In this document: piece by piece, positions 36,201-48,300 of the stretch
Layout of the letters: every line of letters starts with the position of its first letter
Numbering within the stretch: the first letter of the stretch is position 1
NCBI GenBank assembly: GCA_949316235.1
Contig: OX438741.1
Span: 13,889,124-13,953,123 of the forward strand
Length of the DNA stretch: 64,000 bases
Reading direction: 5' to 3'
Source of the DNA: Oegoconia quadripuncta
Lineage: Eukaryota; Arthropoda; Insecta; Lepidoptera; Autostichidae
The notes under the pieces: model-generated
The model's database searches: none
Told to the model about the DNA's origin: nothing
What the model saw: the letters and a program-made list of their open reading frames with translations, nothing else
Program-made: the position numbers and the translations under genes

Positions 36201-39200
36201 GTGAAATTAGACCCAGATCAAACGAATTTGATATTAACGAACAACATTGTACTTAAGGCAAGTACTGAATACTAATCTTACCAGTACATTTATTGAATTT
36301 CAATATAAAATTCATTCAATTTCAATAATTGAATGAATTTTATATTTAGTTTAATTTCTTTTATTAGTATCTAAAAATAAATATTTTTACATAATTTATT
36401 AACTTCAATTTCGATGTATATAAGAGTTTAATTGTTTGATTTAATATGGAAAATAATTTATATTTACATTTCAAAAACATTCCTAATAATTTGAGCTAAA
36501 ATTAGATATGGACTTTTGAATCCTACTGTACCACGAATTTTTATTAATGATTAACTGGATACACGTTTGACCACAATCTCACCTGATGGAATGGAAAGTG
36601 ACGATGTGGGTGAAAATGAAGCACGCGATGTGCCTATTCATCCTGCCCTTGAAGATCCTAACGTTGTAGGATTCAGGAAATACTGACGCCGGGAGGGAGT
36701 TCCATGCCTTAGCTGTTCGCATTATGAATGAAGAGTCGAGCCGAATAGTAAATAGATACAATAACTTTCTATCTGGTGGTTTGTTTGCTTGTTTCTCATA
36801 ATCACGACCGGTTGGTGTAGTGGATAGTGACGCTGTCAGTGAAACCAACGGTTGCGGGTTCGAATCCCGCGAGGGGTAAATGTTTGTGTGATGAATACGA
36901 ACATTTATTCTCGAGTCATGGAAGTTTATATAAATATGTATGTATGTTTATCCTTTATCTAGTATCCATAGCACAAGATTTGCTTAGTTTGGGACTAGAT
37001 GATGGGTGTAAGTGTCCGAATATTTATAAAAAAAAAAAAGAAAATCCGTAAAGGTACAACACAGATTATGTTTGCGTTTCACTTTTATTGATTGATGCTA
37101 AGTGAAGACATAGCCGAAGGCACGAATATTTCTAGTTCTATAATTATCGAATATATAATTTATAGAACTAATAAATAACTAAAAATCCATGGTGTCCCTG
37201 ATAATCGACATTTTCTTTGATTATAGTATAAACAGAATGTTATTCGGTAATTAACTGTGTTTCAGATCACATTTTATACAATTTATATATTATTACAAGT
37301 ACTAATGACAATTGAATTTGTAATTGAAATGAGTTTGATGGAAAACTTATCATCTGTGAGTATACAAGTACAATAGCATCCAAAAGTGCATATGCACTTT
37401 AAGAACAATATACGTTTGACTGCACCTTGTCTGCTTATACACGCTTATTTAATGGCCCAGGGCAAATAATGGTTTGACCTCGGAAAAACGAATAACCGCG
37501 ATTTTCTTGAAACATTTAATAAAGTGTTGTAAATGTAGTAACAATTGCTAAAAATTAAGCATTTGCAAGAAAAGCAAGTACTAAATAAGCTAAATTTGAA
37601 AATTTCGTTTCTTTAAAAAAAATGCTCAATTTATTGATGTGTATGTCTTTAAATTCCAAACATTTAGGGAAATTATCTTTACAAAATATTAGTTCTCATT
37701 TTTATTTCTTAAGAAATGCAGCTCGACGAGATTTTCAGCTTAAACACATGCATGCCGAACTATAACATGCTTAGTTTTTTATCCATCAATAAGTTAACTG
37801 AGTTTAACAAAAGTCTACCTAATTAAATATCAGTCAGTATTTATTGTTGGATGGAATAAGCCGTCTTAAACCATTTTATGTTCTAATACTTTGCGTTGCT
37901 TTCTGTGCATTTTAAATTCTGTCTTCAAGCCTTTTACGTAAACCTCTAAAATGATAACTTCAACATTACTCTCACTTGACATTGGGCATTTAATTTTTGT
38001 CACATATTATACATACATAACGTCACGACCGTTATCCCAAATCGGGTTGCCAGAGACATCCCCAAACTAATGTGTTTGGGTGGTCCAAATATTAAGAGCT
38101 TAATGCTTCAGATTCGCGGATATAAATACAATCTTTGTTTTACGAAAACGTTAGCGCAATTTATCAATTGAGACCTGCAGTGTCACTTAGAGACAGGTTT
38201 GAAGTGTATAACATTCTAACCTTTTCGTCACAGTACCTTTTTGAAAATCTAATGTATAAACAAAATAAAATAAACATACAACATAACAGGATATCAATAC
38301 AAGAAATAAAGATAAACTTGCAGGTCACATAAGTCGCCTCCACAAAGTCAGTAATTCATTCAAAGGGTATTTCAAATGTATACGCTTTTTCAATAAGGTT
38401 TCAGTTGATGTACAAAATCTTCCTCTCAATAAATTTAAAGATACTATAAAACAGAAACTTATTGAGAAAGCATATTATAAAATATCAGACTATTTAGATG
38501 ATAATCATCCCTGGACATAATCAGATCGTTCGCATGCCAGACTCTTTCACAATTAATAATGAAATTTAAAAACCTGTTTGTAATATAAAAACCTTTATGT
38601 AAAATCAAAGCCTGATTTTAAAAGAGCAACCCTTCGAGTTTCTTGCTTGTTCTTCTCAGGGGAAAATTGCATTTTGAACAAGCGATAGCTTAAAAAATTT
38701 AAAATTTACTATGTAAAATTGACTATTTTAAGTGTACTCTGTGTACCTACAAAATAAAGCATTTTTGACTTTGACTTTGACTTCAAACAACATCCACGTT
38801 TCCCCTTACAAAATATACAGAAAAGCACACGGTGTGAGCTTATCGCTAATGCAAATCTATAGATGTTTTTGGTGGAAAGTCCCTTAGTCGCTTTTTACGA
38901 CACCCACGGGAAGAGACGAGTTGATCCTATTCTTTTTACGTGCCCAAACCACACTTCTCGCATATTATAATTAATAAATTCATTTTACTTAAGCAGTTAA
39001 GTACAAAGAAAGTAATTTTCATTGGTCAAATAGCTTAATAATAGAACGAGTCAGACCCGTAGTTACTTTAGAGAATTTTTTGAGGTCTAATCCAGCCTCC
39101 GCAGCATGATATCGTTTGTCGTGCGCGACGCGACGTGAGAGTGGGATAGTTGTATATTTCGTCCAAGCGAATGAGCAGGACAGATATTATCTCGCGCGAC

Positions 39201-40136
39201 ATAAACGTTTGTAGCGCCCCTCATACTACTAGTGTTGATATTGTTATAATACCTGCTTTGTTTCTTATTCCAGATTCTGGCCAGTACGCAAAACTTTTCC
39301 GCTACATTCATTTCCATAAGTTTCTTATTACAATTTTTAATATGTTTGGAGTGTGAGAAGTTCTATTTGTCGATGGAGAAAGTTCATGCAGTATGTGCAT
39401 CTATCATAGCTAATGCCAATACCTCAGGTAACTCTCTTACCCATATGTTACCAGTGATGACACCGAAACGTGGTCTCTCACTATGGGCCTCTGTTTTATC
39501 GTACATATTCGGAGGCAATAAATCAAAAACTGTAATTTAACTTGAAATATATAATAAGGTTAAGTAGCTCGGTACACAGTCGATAGACAAGAAGTTATAA
39601 TAAAAAAAGTTAGGTAAAAAAAGTAATAGTGAAGCGCCTTGCGTTCACGAATGGCAAAGCTACGCAGATCGATGTCCTCGTAATAAAGCATCAGGCGCTA
39701 TAGGCCTGGACAGCCTCATAAAAAGGTCAATTTCACACACTGAGCTATGGAGAGGGCTATCTATGCTCGGCATGAGATCGAATCTTTGTGATTCAACTTT
39801 CTGAACAACAAAGTCACCCACTTAGCCCAGCGTATTAATACGATGTATAAGTAGGTAGGTAGGATGGTGAGGCATTAAAGTTCTTCAAGTGCAGCGTATG
39901 GCGTCTACCCGATTTCTCGGCAGTCCTTTAGCTGATGGGATGAATCTCTTTTTAATTTTAATTACTTTTCAGATGGCAGTAAGAAGTTATGTAAGAACAT
40001 ATTTCGCTCCTACAAGGCAGGATTCAGTAAGCTGAGTGGATGCGGGCTATTTGTTGTGGACGCGACGCTGCCTATACAAATGTTAGACTTACTAACTACA
40101 TATACTGTGGTCTTGCTGCAATTTGCTTTACCTTAA
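33258..40136 (+). CDS. Gustatory receptor GR-6 (four exons)
   Basis: Predicted gustatory receptor, 388 aa, sister of GR-5. Exons: 33258-34016, 37266-37355, 39274-39427, 39973-40136 (TAA); phases 0, 0, 1. Start [13 protein letters not shown]. Exon 1 ends KKVYRVV; exon 2 encodes TM5 ([10 protein letters not shown]); exon 3 gives LECEKFYLS; exon 4 gives TM7 with TYTVVLLQF at 377-385. Nucleotide differences from GR-5 by my count are about 11/90 in exon 2, 13/154 in exon 3 and only 4/164 in exon 4, so identity rises towards the 3' end. Introns 1 and 2 have grown by insertion (3.2 and 1.9 kb against 2.5 and 0.5 kb in GR-5). No inactivating change was seen. Ligand unknown. Confidence 0.9.
34408..34809 (-). 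repeat. Repeat family C, full length
   Basis: Same ends as the 23719-24136 copy and highly similar to it, with a short deletion near the middle (CTGGGGTACTTTAAATACC). It lies in intron 1 of GR-6 and is absent from GR-5 intron 1, so it inserted after the duplication. Confidence 0.88.
35075..35325 (-). mobile_element. LINE 3' end with ORF2 C-terminus scrap
   Basis: Reversed tail as in 4779-5127, from a T-run through GACCACAATCTCACCTGATG to CGAACCGCTTAGTGCGAATG. The coding part is frame-broken. It lies in intron 1 of GR-6. Confidence 0.72.
35500..35695 (-). repeat. Dispersed LINE 3'-end repeat, reversed
   Basis: Ends ACGGCGGAAAACTAGTTGTT, the reverse of the CTAGCTTTCCGCC start seen at 12925 and 28513. 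It lies in intron 1 of GR-6. Confidence 0.6.
36302..36346. repeat. Perfect 20-bp hairpin
   Basis: The 20 bases at 36302-36321 (starting AATATAAAATTC) are the exact reverse complement of 36327-36346, with a 5-nt loop. AT-rich. It lies in intron 1 of GR-6; function unknown. Confidence 0.85.
36541..36760 (-). mobile_element. LINE ORF2 C-terminus
   Basis: Open on -, reading [20 protein letters not shown], then [18 protein letters not shown]. Same LINE type as 4779-5127. It lies in intron 1 of GR-6. Confidence 0.75.
36804..37042 (+). repeat. SINE family A', full length
   Basis: Best copy of the variant: GACCGGTTGGTGTAGTGG, B-box GGTTCGAATCC, body ending GTCCGAATATTTAT and an A-run. It lies ~220 bp before exon 2 of GR-6, at the place where GR-5 also carries an A' copy. 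Confidence 0.88.
38330..38525 (+). mobile_element. CR1-like LINE ORF2 C-terminus
   Basis: Reads [20 protein letters not shown], then [16 protein letters not shown] and a stop. After it, 38530-38780 is the LINE 3' UTR, ending in short TTTGACTTTGACTT repeats typical of CR1-like ends. It lies in intron 2 of GR-6. Confidence 0.75.
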
Positions 40137-40199
40137 ATAACTAAATCTACCCATACTCCTACGCTTGTTCCATGGAGAAATGGAAAGAACACATAGTTG

Positions 40200-40545
40200 A
40201 CACAGTTGCGTCGTCTTATATCAGTGTTCCTTCTATGTGTGCGGGAGCGGCTGCAGGCATTGCGGAAAGCTGCAAGCGATGCAAATATTCCACTCAGGGA
40301 GATAGTTTCATCATCATTATCATCATTAAGCCGTTTGGTATCGAGACATTGGGTTCGTGAGGATCTGAAGCTAAAAACACAGAGCTGTCGCGTACTTTGG
40401 CCAACGCATCAGTATTGTCATTCAAAGAGGTAATGCTGCTAGCATTCTGGTTACCCTCCCACATGATAGCGATCTTGAACACGTTTTCTACCTTGCTCAG
40501 ATTTCGGGGCTGGATGCCTACGTGTTTTGGAGTATTTTGTTTTGA
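40200..40545 (+). mobile_element. Mobile-element coding remnant, copy 2
   Basis: Reads SSYISVPSMCAGAAAGIA, then frame-shifted IETLGS and NAASILVTLPHDSD. This is the GR-6 counterpart of 31650-31985. The similarity continues to about 40795, marking the right edge of the duplication. Confidence 0.6.
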
Positions 40546-41245
40546 TTGATTTTCCTCTATTTATTTGGGTTTTCTATATGCTGAATTTTGGTGTAGTTTA
40601 ATATGCTTTTTTGAGAATAAAATATTAACTCTACCCCTGTGATATCTTGTTTATTTTATTCTTCCATCGATATTAATATTCCTTTCGCCTAAAGAAGAGA
40701 TGTCGATAATGGCTATCCATGGACATCAACTGAACTATATAGACAGTTGTAAACTGAATTGCTCAACAAGAAAGGAAAACGCCTGGTATAAAAAAACATC
40801 AATTTCGAAGTGTCAAATACTAATTATAATATAATTAGTTATATTATAACTAATTATATGGAGTTAGTAGATAGATTCTATTATCTGGGCAGTATTGTTT
40901 CAGACCCTAGTAGAATAGCTTGGTTGGACCCTTGGTTGATAGCAAGGCACGTGCTACGTTGAAACGACTAAATTCACTGTGGTAACCCTTATCCTCTTAT
41001 TTTAAGTCAGTCCTCTTTTATCATGGAATTGGTATGGATATTTTTTGTACGATGGGTTTAGAGGCTGACCAAAGATGACGATGAAATGGAATGTGTAGCA
41101 TGCAATCCTAGTCAATTACTTGAGTGAAGATCCCAAGATTATAAGACTTGTGCTAATAGGAAGTGCCTGAAGGGATTTATAATGACTCGATTTTACACCG
41201 TTCACCAGACTGATGAAGTCGCGGACAGGAACTATGTATAATTAT

Positions 41246-41402
41246 TATTTTTTATGCACAACGGCTTAGCACTTGACCTTAATCACAACTGATGTTAAGT
41301 GAAGATGAGGCCGAAGGTGGAAGCGTACTGACCCGGAAACCTCATCTTATTTGGGGAACTAGCTATCTTATCTCTGACAACCGAAACACAGCAATGCTAT
41401 TA
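41246..41402 (-). repeat. SINE family B, 3' fragment
   Basis: Reversed tail and part of the body, starting TTTTTTATGCACAACGGCTT. The stretch before it (41090-41215) recurs reversed at 47345-47460. Confidence 0.78.
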
Positions 41403-41439
41403 ATTTAAAAAAACCCGAACTCAAATCGTACCCCGCATT

Positions 41440-42110
41440 ACTTCTTCTTGTTTCGAATCAATGGCAAAAATTATAATGACTTAAAGTAGTTTGGCCCAAA
41501 AAGTAGCAACGTCGATGGCTCTTTGATTTGCTTTAAAAAGGTCCTTCTCTGTGCAAGAAACTGGAGAGGCAAGGTCTACAACAAGTGTTCCATAGATTGC
41601 GTGGTACCACAGTCGCACTTGTCATCATTAAAGAAGCCTCACATCTTCCTGAATTTTCTGGACCTACCAACGCCCGACCGAAATCTATTAAGGGACTTCC
41701 AGATGGCCAGGGAAGATCTTTTCCTGGTGGCAGCTTTTCCGCAATGGATACCCATAGCGCAAAAGCTGGAACATTTGACGATAGCTTTATCCTGGTCTTA
41801 GATGGGTCCGTGTCGAGTGTCTGGGTGTATTGGATAAAGCTGTCTCGGCTTGGCGTGAGACTGGTGGGTCAAGTGCGAGTGTTGTGGATGTCTGTGGACT
41901 GCAGCTAGCTTTTGCCTTTCAATAGAACAGGCTATCTGACGCCGAACACTTGGTGGAGTTATCCCAGCTTGGGAGTATAGATGGCCTAGCGGTGTTGGCT
42001 TCAGGGTTCCTGTACCTATACGACAGGCTTGATGAGAAGCCACGTCCACATCTTTCACTTGTGCCGTTTACTGAGATATAGACTCACATACACACACCGC
42101 CGTCAAACAC
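41440..42110. other. Unrecognised GC-richer segment before GR-7
   Basis: About 670 bp, distinctly GC-richer than its surroundings, with two overlapping open frames on + (41523-41801 and 41585-41908) and one on - (41798-42058). None shows a domain I recognise. It may be part of a retrotransposon or a foreign insert; no tail or TIR is visible. Confidence 0.45.
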
Positions 42111-42363
42111 ACAACGCCCATGGTTTTTCGTTGGGTGTTAATATAAATTTTATATAAAGTTAATATTTGTAATGGAAAAATAATAGACTAATGTACTTAT
42201 GAATTAATTGCATTAGCGTCTGTTGACTTTGGAGCTTAATATATAATTTAACTTAGATCACAATGATAATTTAAAGAAGTCGTACAAGTCTTGAGAAACA
42301 TAGTTTTGCTTAACTTTTGCATTGTTACAACACATTTGAAATATTTATTTAAAAACTAACCTA

Positions 42364-45300
42364 ATGTATCCATTATATCAAACTGGACACAGCGAGATTC
42401 TATTAAACAATGTTATTGATAAAGATTTCCAAAATATGATACGGCCGTTAAACTTCATGACTGCAATGTTGTTCCAATACAAGTACAGAATCCGGGATAA
42501 TTTTGTCACATCCAATGACATTAATTCATCAATATTATCTTTCACGAGCCATATTTTATTAATTATATTCAACTTCATCCCGGTTGTATTCGTTTATTAT
42601 GTTATGATGATTCATAATATTGAATTAACGTTTATGAGCTTTACTTTGGTTATCATATCTGTGTTATGTGCTATTGGACTCCTTCTAAATTTCATTGTAA
42701 ACTTTCAACATAGCAAAAATAACGTTAACATAATTCTAAAAATACAATCTGTTCACAGATTTTGTAAAAGTTTCAAAAGTAATGGCAATTTCACGTTTTA
42801 TACATGGCTGAATGTTTTATTATTGTTTGCGTTTAATTTCCTCGCGACTGTATTTTATATATATTTTTATAAATTTTACACTTTCATGTATGTGATAATA
42901 TTTTGCATTGACGCAAATATATTATACACTTCCGGAATTATTAAATTATTAAATGAACAAGTTATCAATTGGATTATGTTAATGAAGAACGAATGCGATG
43001 ATTGTTACAAGATGAGTGCCGAAACAAACAACAAAATTACTTACAAAGAAATATTTAGAGCCTACTTAGATATACTGGAAGCTTTCAATTTATATAAAAA
43101 AGTATATCGAATAGTGGTAAGACATAATACAAACGAGCGAAGAACTCTTCGAAAGATCGTAGTTCCGATACTCTGTTGGTCGACACATTGCCTGTGCGAT
43201 ATACCATACAGCGGCAGAATACTTCTTCGACGAACGCTAGTGCAAAAGAACTCTCCTATAAGTCAACATGTTAAACCTAAAATCGAAGCCAACCTTCTGA
43301 AACTAACCAACAGTGTCGGGGTGCACCGACCCATATAGATCGCTCACTATAAAGATGTCTTTCGTACTAGTGCTCGTCGAAGAAGTATTCTGTCGCTGTA
43401 TCACAATGGTTTATCTCACAAGCAATGTGTCGAGTCAAACTCGGAACTGTCGAACCACAGTTCGTTGCACGTTTGCATTTCGAAGTTCAGTGATGCACGA
43501 TCCATCAAATGACCTGTTTTCTTGTTTGTCATGTCTTGTCATATAAAAGGTTTTGTTTATTATACACAAAGGGTATTTAGACGCCTTAATTACAACTGAC
43601 CTGCTGTTAAGTGCAGATTGAGACAGAATCAGAATGAGAATCAATTTATTGTCGAGCTTATGGTACATGTGATATTACAATATTGTTGCATTGTTGTTGA
43701 CGACCTGTTTGGTGTAGTGGATAAAAATTCTGACCGCTATACCAAAAGGTCGCGGGTTCGAATCCCGCTAGGGGCATATGTTTGTATGATGAATACAGAC
43801 ATGTGTTCCCGAGTTATGGATGTTTTTCATTTATTTATGTATTTATTTACAAAAAAAAATGTATTTTTGTAGTTTATCAACCATCTGGTATCCGTAATAC
43901 AAGCCTAGTTGCTTCGTGTGGAACTAGATGGCGCTGTGTGTATGTGCAAAGATATTTATTATTTATTTATTATTATTATTGATTCGACAGTCCTTACTCT
44001 AACAGGCGTACAATATTAATTTACATGCATGTAAAATTTCAATTAAAATTAATTATAATATTATAAAATCGAACATTTGCATTGCTATAAAAATATAAAA
44101 ATGTCAAAGTACTGATAATAATTATGTCAATGGTGCTCTTTTAGAATAAAATTCCTTAAGACTACCAGCCAAATCTTTAAAGTTTTTTTTAAATTGAGGC
44201 TCCTTTATACCTTTAATTTCAAACAAACAAACAAACAAACAAAATATTCTTTATTGTACAACAATAAGAAGCATAAAAAGAAATAAGAAAAGGGGGATAG
44301 TACAATTTGGCGGCCTTATCACTAAAAGCGACCTCTTCCAGGCAACCTTTGGGTTAGGAAGCATTATGCACATGACATGTAGGTAGCGTGCACGGTAAAC
44401 TAATTTTAATAAAATAAATAAATCACCCATATAAATACATACATATACATACATACAAATTTCAAAACGCTTACTACAAGCCCTCAAATCATATTAAAGA
44501 AACTGATTACTATGCCGGGAATGGAACCCAATTTAATGTTATAAGAAATTCATGATGTGTTTCAAATTGATGATAAAAAGGTTATTTAATATTTCCTAAA
44601 TACCTGTAATTGTATTTCAGATATCATTTTATACGATTAATATATTTTTACAAGTATTAATGGCAATTGAAATTCTAATTGAAATGAGTTTGATGGAGAG
44701 TTTTAAAGTTGTGAGTATATAATGTACCTATGTTTACGAATATGAAATATTATGAAATGTTATGAAATAGCGACAGGTTACGGAAGCAATATGTGACTCA
44801 CAGGTGCCCCTCAGGTAAAAGGACATAATTTATAAATCCATCTTAAGACTTGCAGAATACTATACCGTATGAACATGTTATGAAAAAGGATAAAATTCAT
44901 GTCACTAAGAGATTGATGAATATAAGTGCCAATGGATGGAAAGGAAGAGGAAGACCACAGTAAAGATGGATGGATTGTGTGAGGGATGGTATGAACGAAA
45001 AGGGCGTGAATGATGAGGTAACGGCTGACGGATTCCCGACCTACCTTTTTCCAACTTACACACCCTATTTCTTTCTTTAATTAGCCTGGGGTCCAAGGTA
45101 GCAATAGAGTCACGTAGGGCACCGTCTAAATTCAGTAGGCGCCGTGTCGAGTACCACTGTTAATCCTGGCTTACAGGAGTTACAGTGGGAGGAGTGTGGA
45201 GGTGGGATTGACGGATTCCCTACGTGAGTGCGAAAAATTTTTATTCGAAACTCTTTTCCTCCATGATTATTATTCGACAGCTTCTTACTACGACAGTTTG

Positions 45301-48300
45301 TTTCTTCGATGGATTTTTCATCGACGGTACGATACGTCGAAAACTATACTACGACGGATTTTTCATCGATGGTACGATACGTTGAAAACTATACTACGAC
45401 GTGTTTTTCATCGATGGTACGATACGTCGAAAACTATACTACGACGTGTTTTTCATCGATGGTACGATACGTCGAAAACTATACTATGACGTATTTTTCA
45501 TCGATGGGTGCAAAAATATATTTGCAATCGAAAACTATTCTTCGAATGTTTATTCACTTTGATTACCTACAAAATTCTGTAATTGAGTATTTATGTATCT
45601 ATTTTACGAGGGTCTGGTTATAAATAAAAAAATATATTATGTATAAATTATTTACTTTAACACAAAAAGTTTTGAATGGAATAAAAAGACGTACTGCGCC
45701 GACGCCAAATAAATTGACACCAGGGCAAGAAGATGATGATGATAATGTACCTATCTTATCAGCAAATGGTTAAAATAGCCTTACAATAGAAGGCATAGTC
45801 TTAAAGAAATGTGTGATTGAGTGTGGCGTGCAAGATGACGCAGTGAGTAAGATAGAAAGATGTATGTTAAGGTGGTTCTATGTAGAACGAATGAGCGAAA
45901 GGAGAATATCGAAAGCAAGATTAATAACGAAAGTGTGAATGGAAGGGTCGGTAAAGGTCGACAAAGAAGAACGTACGTCATCAAAAGGTCGTGCGGTCAA
46001 CCACTAACCGACGAGCATGTTTGAAGTATTTGAGGAGAGTGGAAGAAGCTAAAGTAGTATGTCAGTAGTATGTCGTTGCAAGTGGAAATCAATCATTTCT
46101 GCCTACTCAATGGGAAACAGGCGTGGGCAAATCAAAAAATCAAAATCAAAAATGTTTTATTTCGTAAGTTATAAGAATAACATTTGAAATCGTCATGACA
46201 TACAGTTATCGCTCATTCACTAGACAGTCTCCCCAGAGAAGAACGAGCAAGAAACTCAGGGGTTGCTCTTTTTAAATAAGTCAATACAAATACATTTTGG
46301 AATAATTGTTAAATTTATGATTCGACAAAGAAAAATAAGAATAGAATATAGGTACTGGATATTGCCGAGCGGTTCGTATCCACGCATTCTTATTACCCAG
46401 ATAGTCAGAATTTTATAATAGCCTTTGGCACATAGTTTCTGTTTAATGGTTCTTTTAAAGCTATTTAAAAGCAAATTTTGAATGTCTACCGGAACCTTAT
46501 TATAAATCGTATACATTGTCCCTTGAATGACTTGGTGACTTTGTGTAAGCGACAGCTATGGACAGCAAGTTTATTTTCATACCTTGTATTTACATTGTGT
46601 ATTTCACAATTTTTCCTAAACAAATGCAGAGTCTGTCTTAGGTACATAAATTTTTCGTAAATATATTGCGATGCCAAAGTTAATATATTGATTTCCTGGA
46701 ATTTATTCCTCAGAGATACTCGGGAGCCTAATTTGCCTAACTTACATGTATATTATGTATCTTAAAAACTTGTTTATTTAATTTTTTATTCTAGATTTTA
46801 GCTGGTACCCTAAAATTTGCCGCTACATTCATTTCTACGAGTCTGTTACTACAATTTTTAGTATGTTTGGAGTGTGAGAAATTTTATTCGTCCTTGGAGA
46901 AAGTTCAAGCTGTAGCCGCATCTATCATTGTCAATGCTAATACCTCAGGTAAATATATCTTAGCACTCAAGAAGAATGTTGATGGATACTTTGCATTGTA
47001 TCAAACGACCTATCATTTATTACAACAACCGCCTCCGTGGCTCAATGTAAACAACATTGGGTTTATGTTTCGGAGGTCGCGGGTTCGATCCCCAGCGGGG
47101 TACATATTTAGTACTCGGTTGGGTTGGTAGTAGGGTATATTAAATGTCCGCCTGGCTAGCTACCACCATCTTATCTAAATCTGCCGCCAAACAGCAACGT
47201 TAATAGCATTGTTGTGTTCCGATTGTCAGAGATAAGATAGCCAGTCCCCCAAATAAGATGGGGTTTCCGGGTCAGTACGCTACCACCTTCGGCCTCATTT
47301 TCATTTAACATCAGGTGTGATTGAGGTCAAGTGCTAAGCCGTGAACGGTGTAAAATCGAGTCATTATAAATCCCTTCAGGCACTTCCTATTAGCATAAAT
47401 TTTACAATCTTGGCCTCTTCAGTCAAAGAATTGACTAGGATTGCATCAATCAAAGTTAAGTAAAGATGAGGATCTTCACTTAACATCAGGTGTGATTGAG
47501 GTCAAGTGCTAACCCGTTGTTGACAAAATAAAAACAATACCAAAAATCATGCTTTTCTGTTTGTATTTGAAATTATCACGTGACTAACTTATTTTTATCC
47601 AACTGCCCAAGGAAGGAGGGTAATGTTTTTCGAGTGCATATGTGTAGATTTCTATATTTTCTCCTATAGCCTTGATGGCTCGACAGATTTTGAAGTGCAA
47701 GGTAACGTTCGATTTCCTTTATGGGCATGTTATTTAATTAAAAAAAAATCTAAATCGGAAATCCAAATTAGAATATCTTATTTACTTTATAAATATTTAA
47801 GCAAATCGAAGAAAATTACTCTTAACGCACACTATAGAAATTTACACGGCTATTGACTGATTGGTAGGATAGTACATGGCGTAATTCATTCTTTAACTTG
47901 ACGCAACGTTGCCAGTTAATCAATTACATTTAAGAGGAACCTTCCTCAAAGGCCGGCAACGCATCTGTGACCCTTTCATGTTGTTGCGGGTGTCCATGAG
48001 CGGCGGTGATTGCTTTCCATCAGGTCACCCGCATGTTAGTTTGCCGCCCTCTCATATAAAAAAAAAATAAAAATAAAACAAAAAGCTTACACTAGAATAC
48101 GTAATTAATTTGTTTGAAAAAATAACTTATTTTTTTATTTTTTTCTATCAACATAATAAATCGAATAAAGTTATGTACCTATCTTTAATATTTCGAAGCG
48201 CTTAGTCGATGTCACTGGTGACCCGAGAGCTGGTTGTTTCCTCGCCCAACGCTTAAGTATCTGCATCCAACGAGTTTTGGGTACTTTGCGTCGCGACCCC

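Noticed and set aside
43117..43338. Continuation of the GR-7 exon 1 reading frame for 74 codons
   Set aside because: A good donor (GTG|GTAAGA) sits at the position used by GR-5 and GR-6, and the extra residues fall in a foldback element, not in receptor-like sequence.
45196..45489. Repeated-peptide ORF
   Set aside because: Produced by a 45-bp minisatellite in an intron; no start context or homology.
47623..47856. 77-codon ORF in GR-7 intron 3
   Set aside because: No homology, no repeat partner and AT-rich; not distinguishable from chance.
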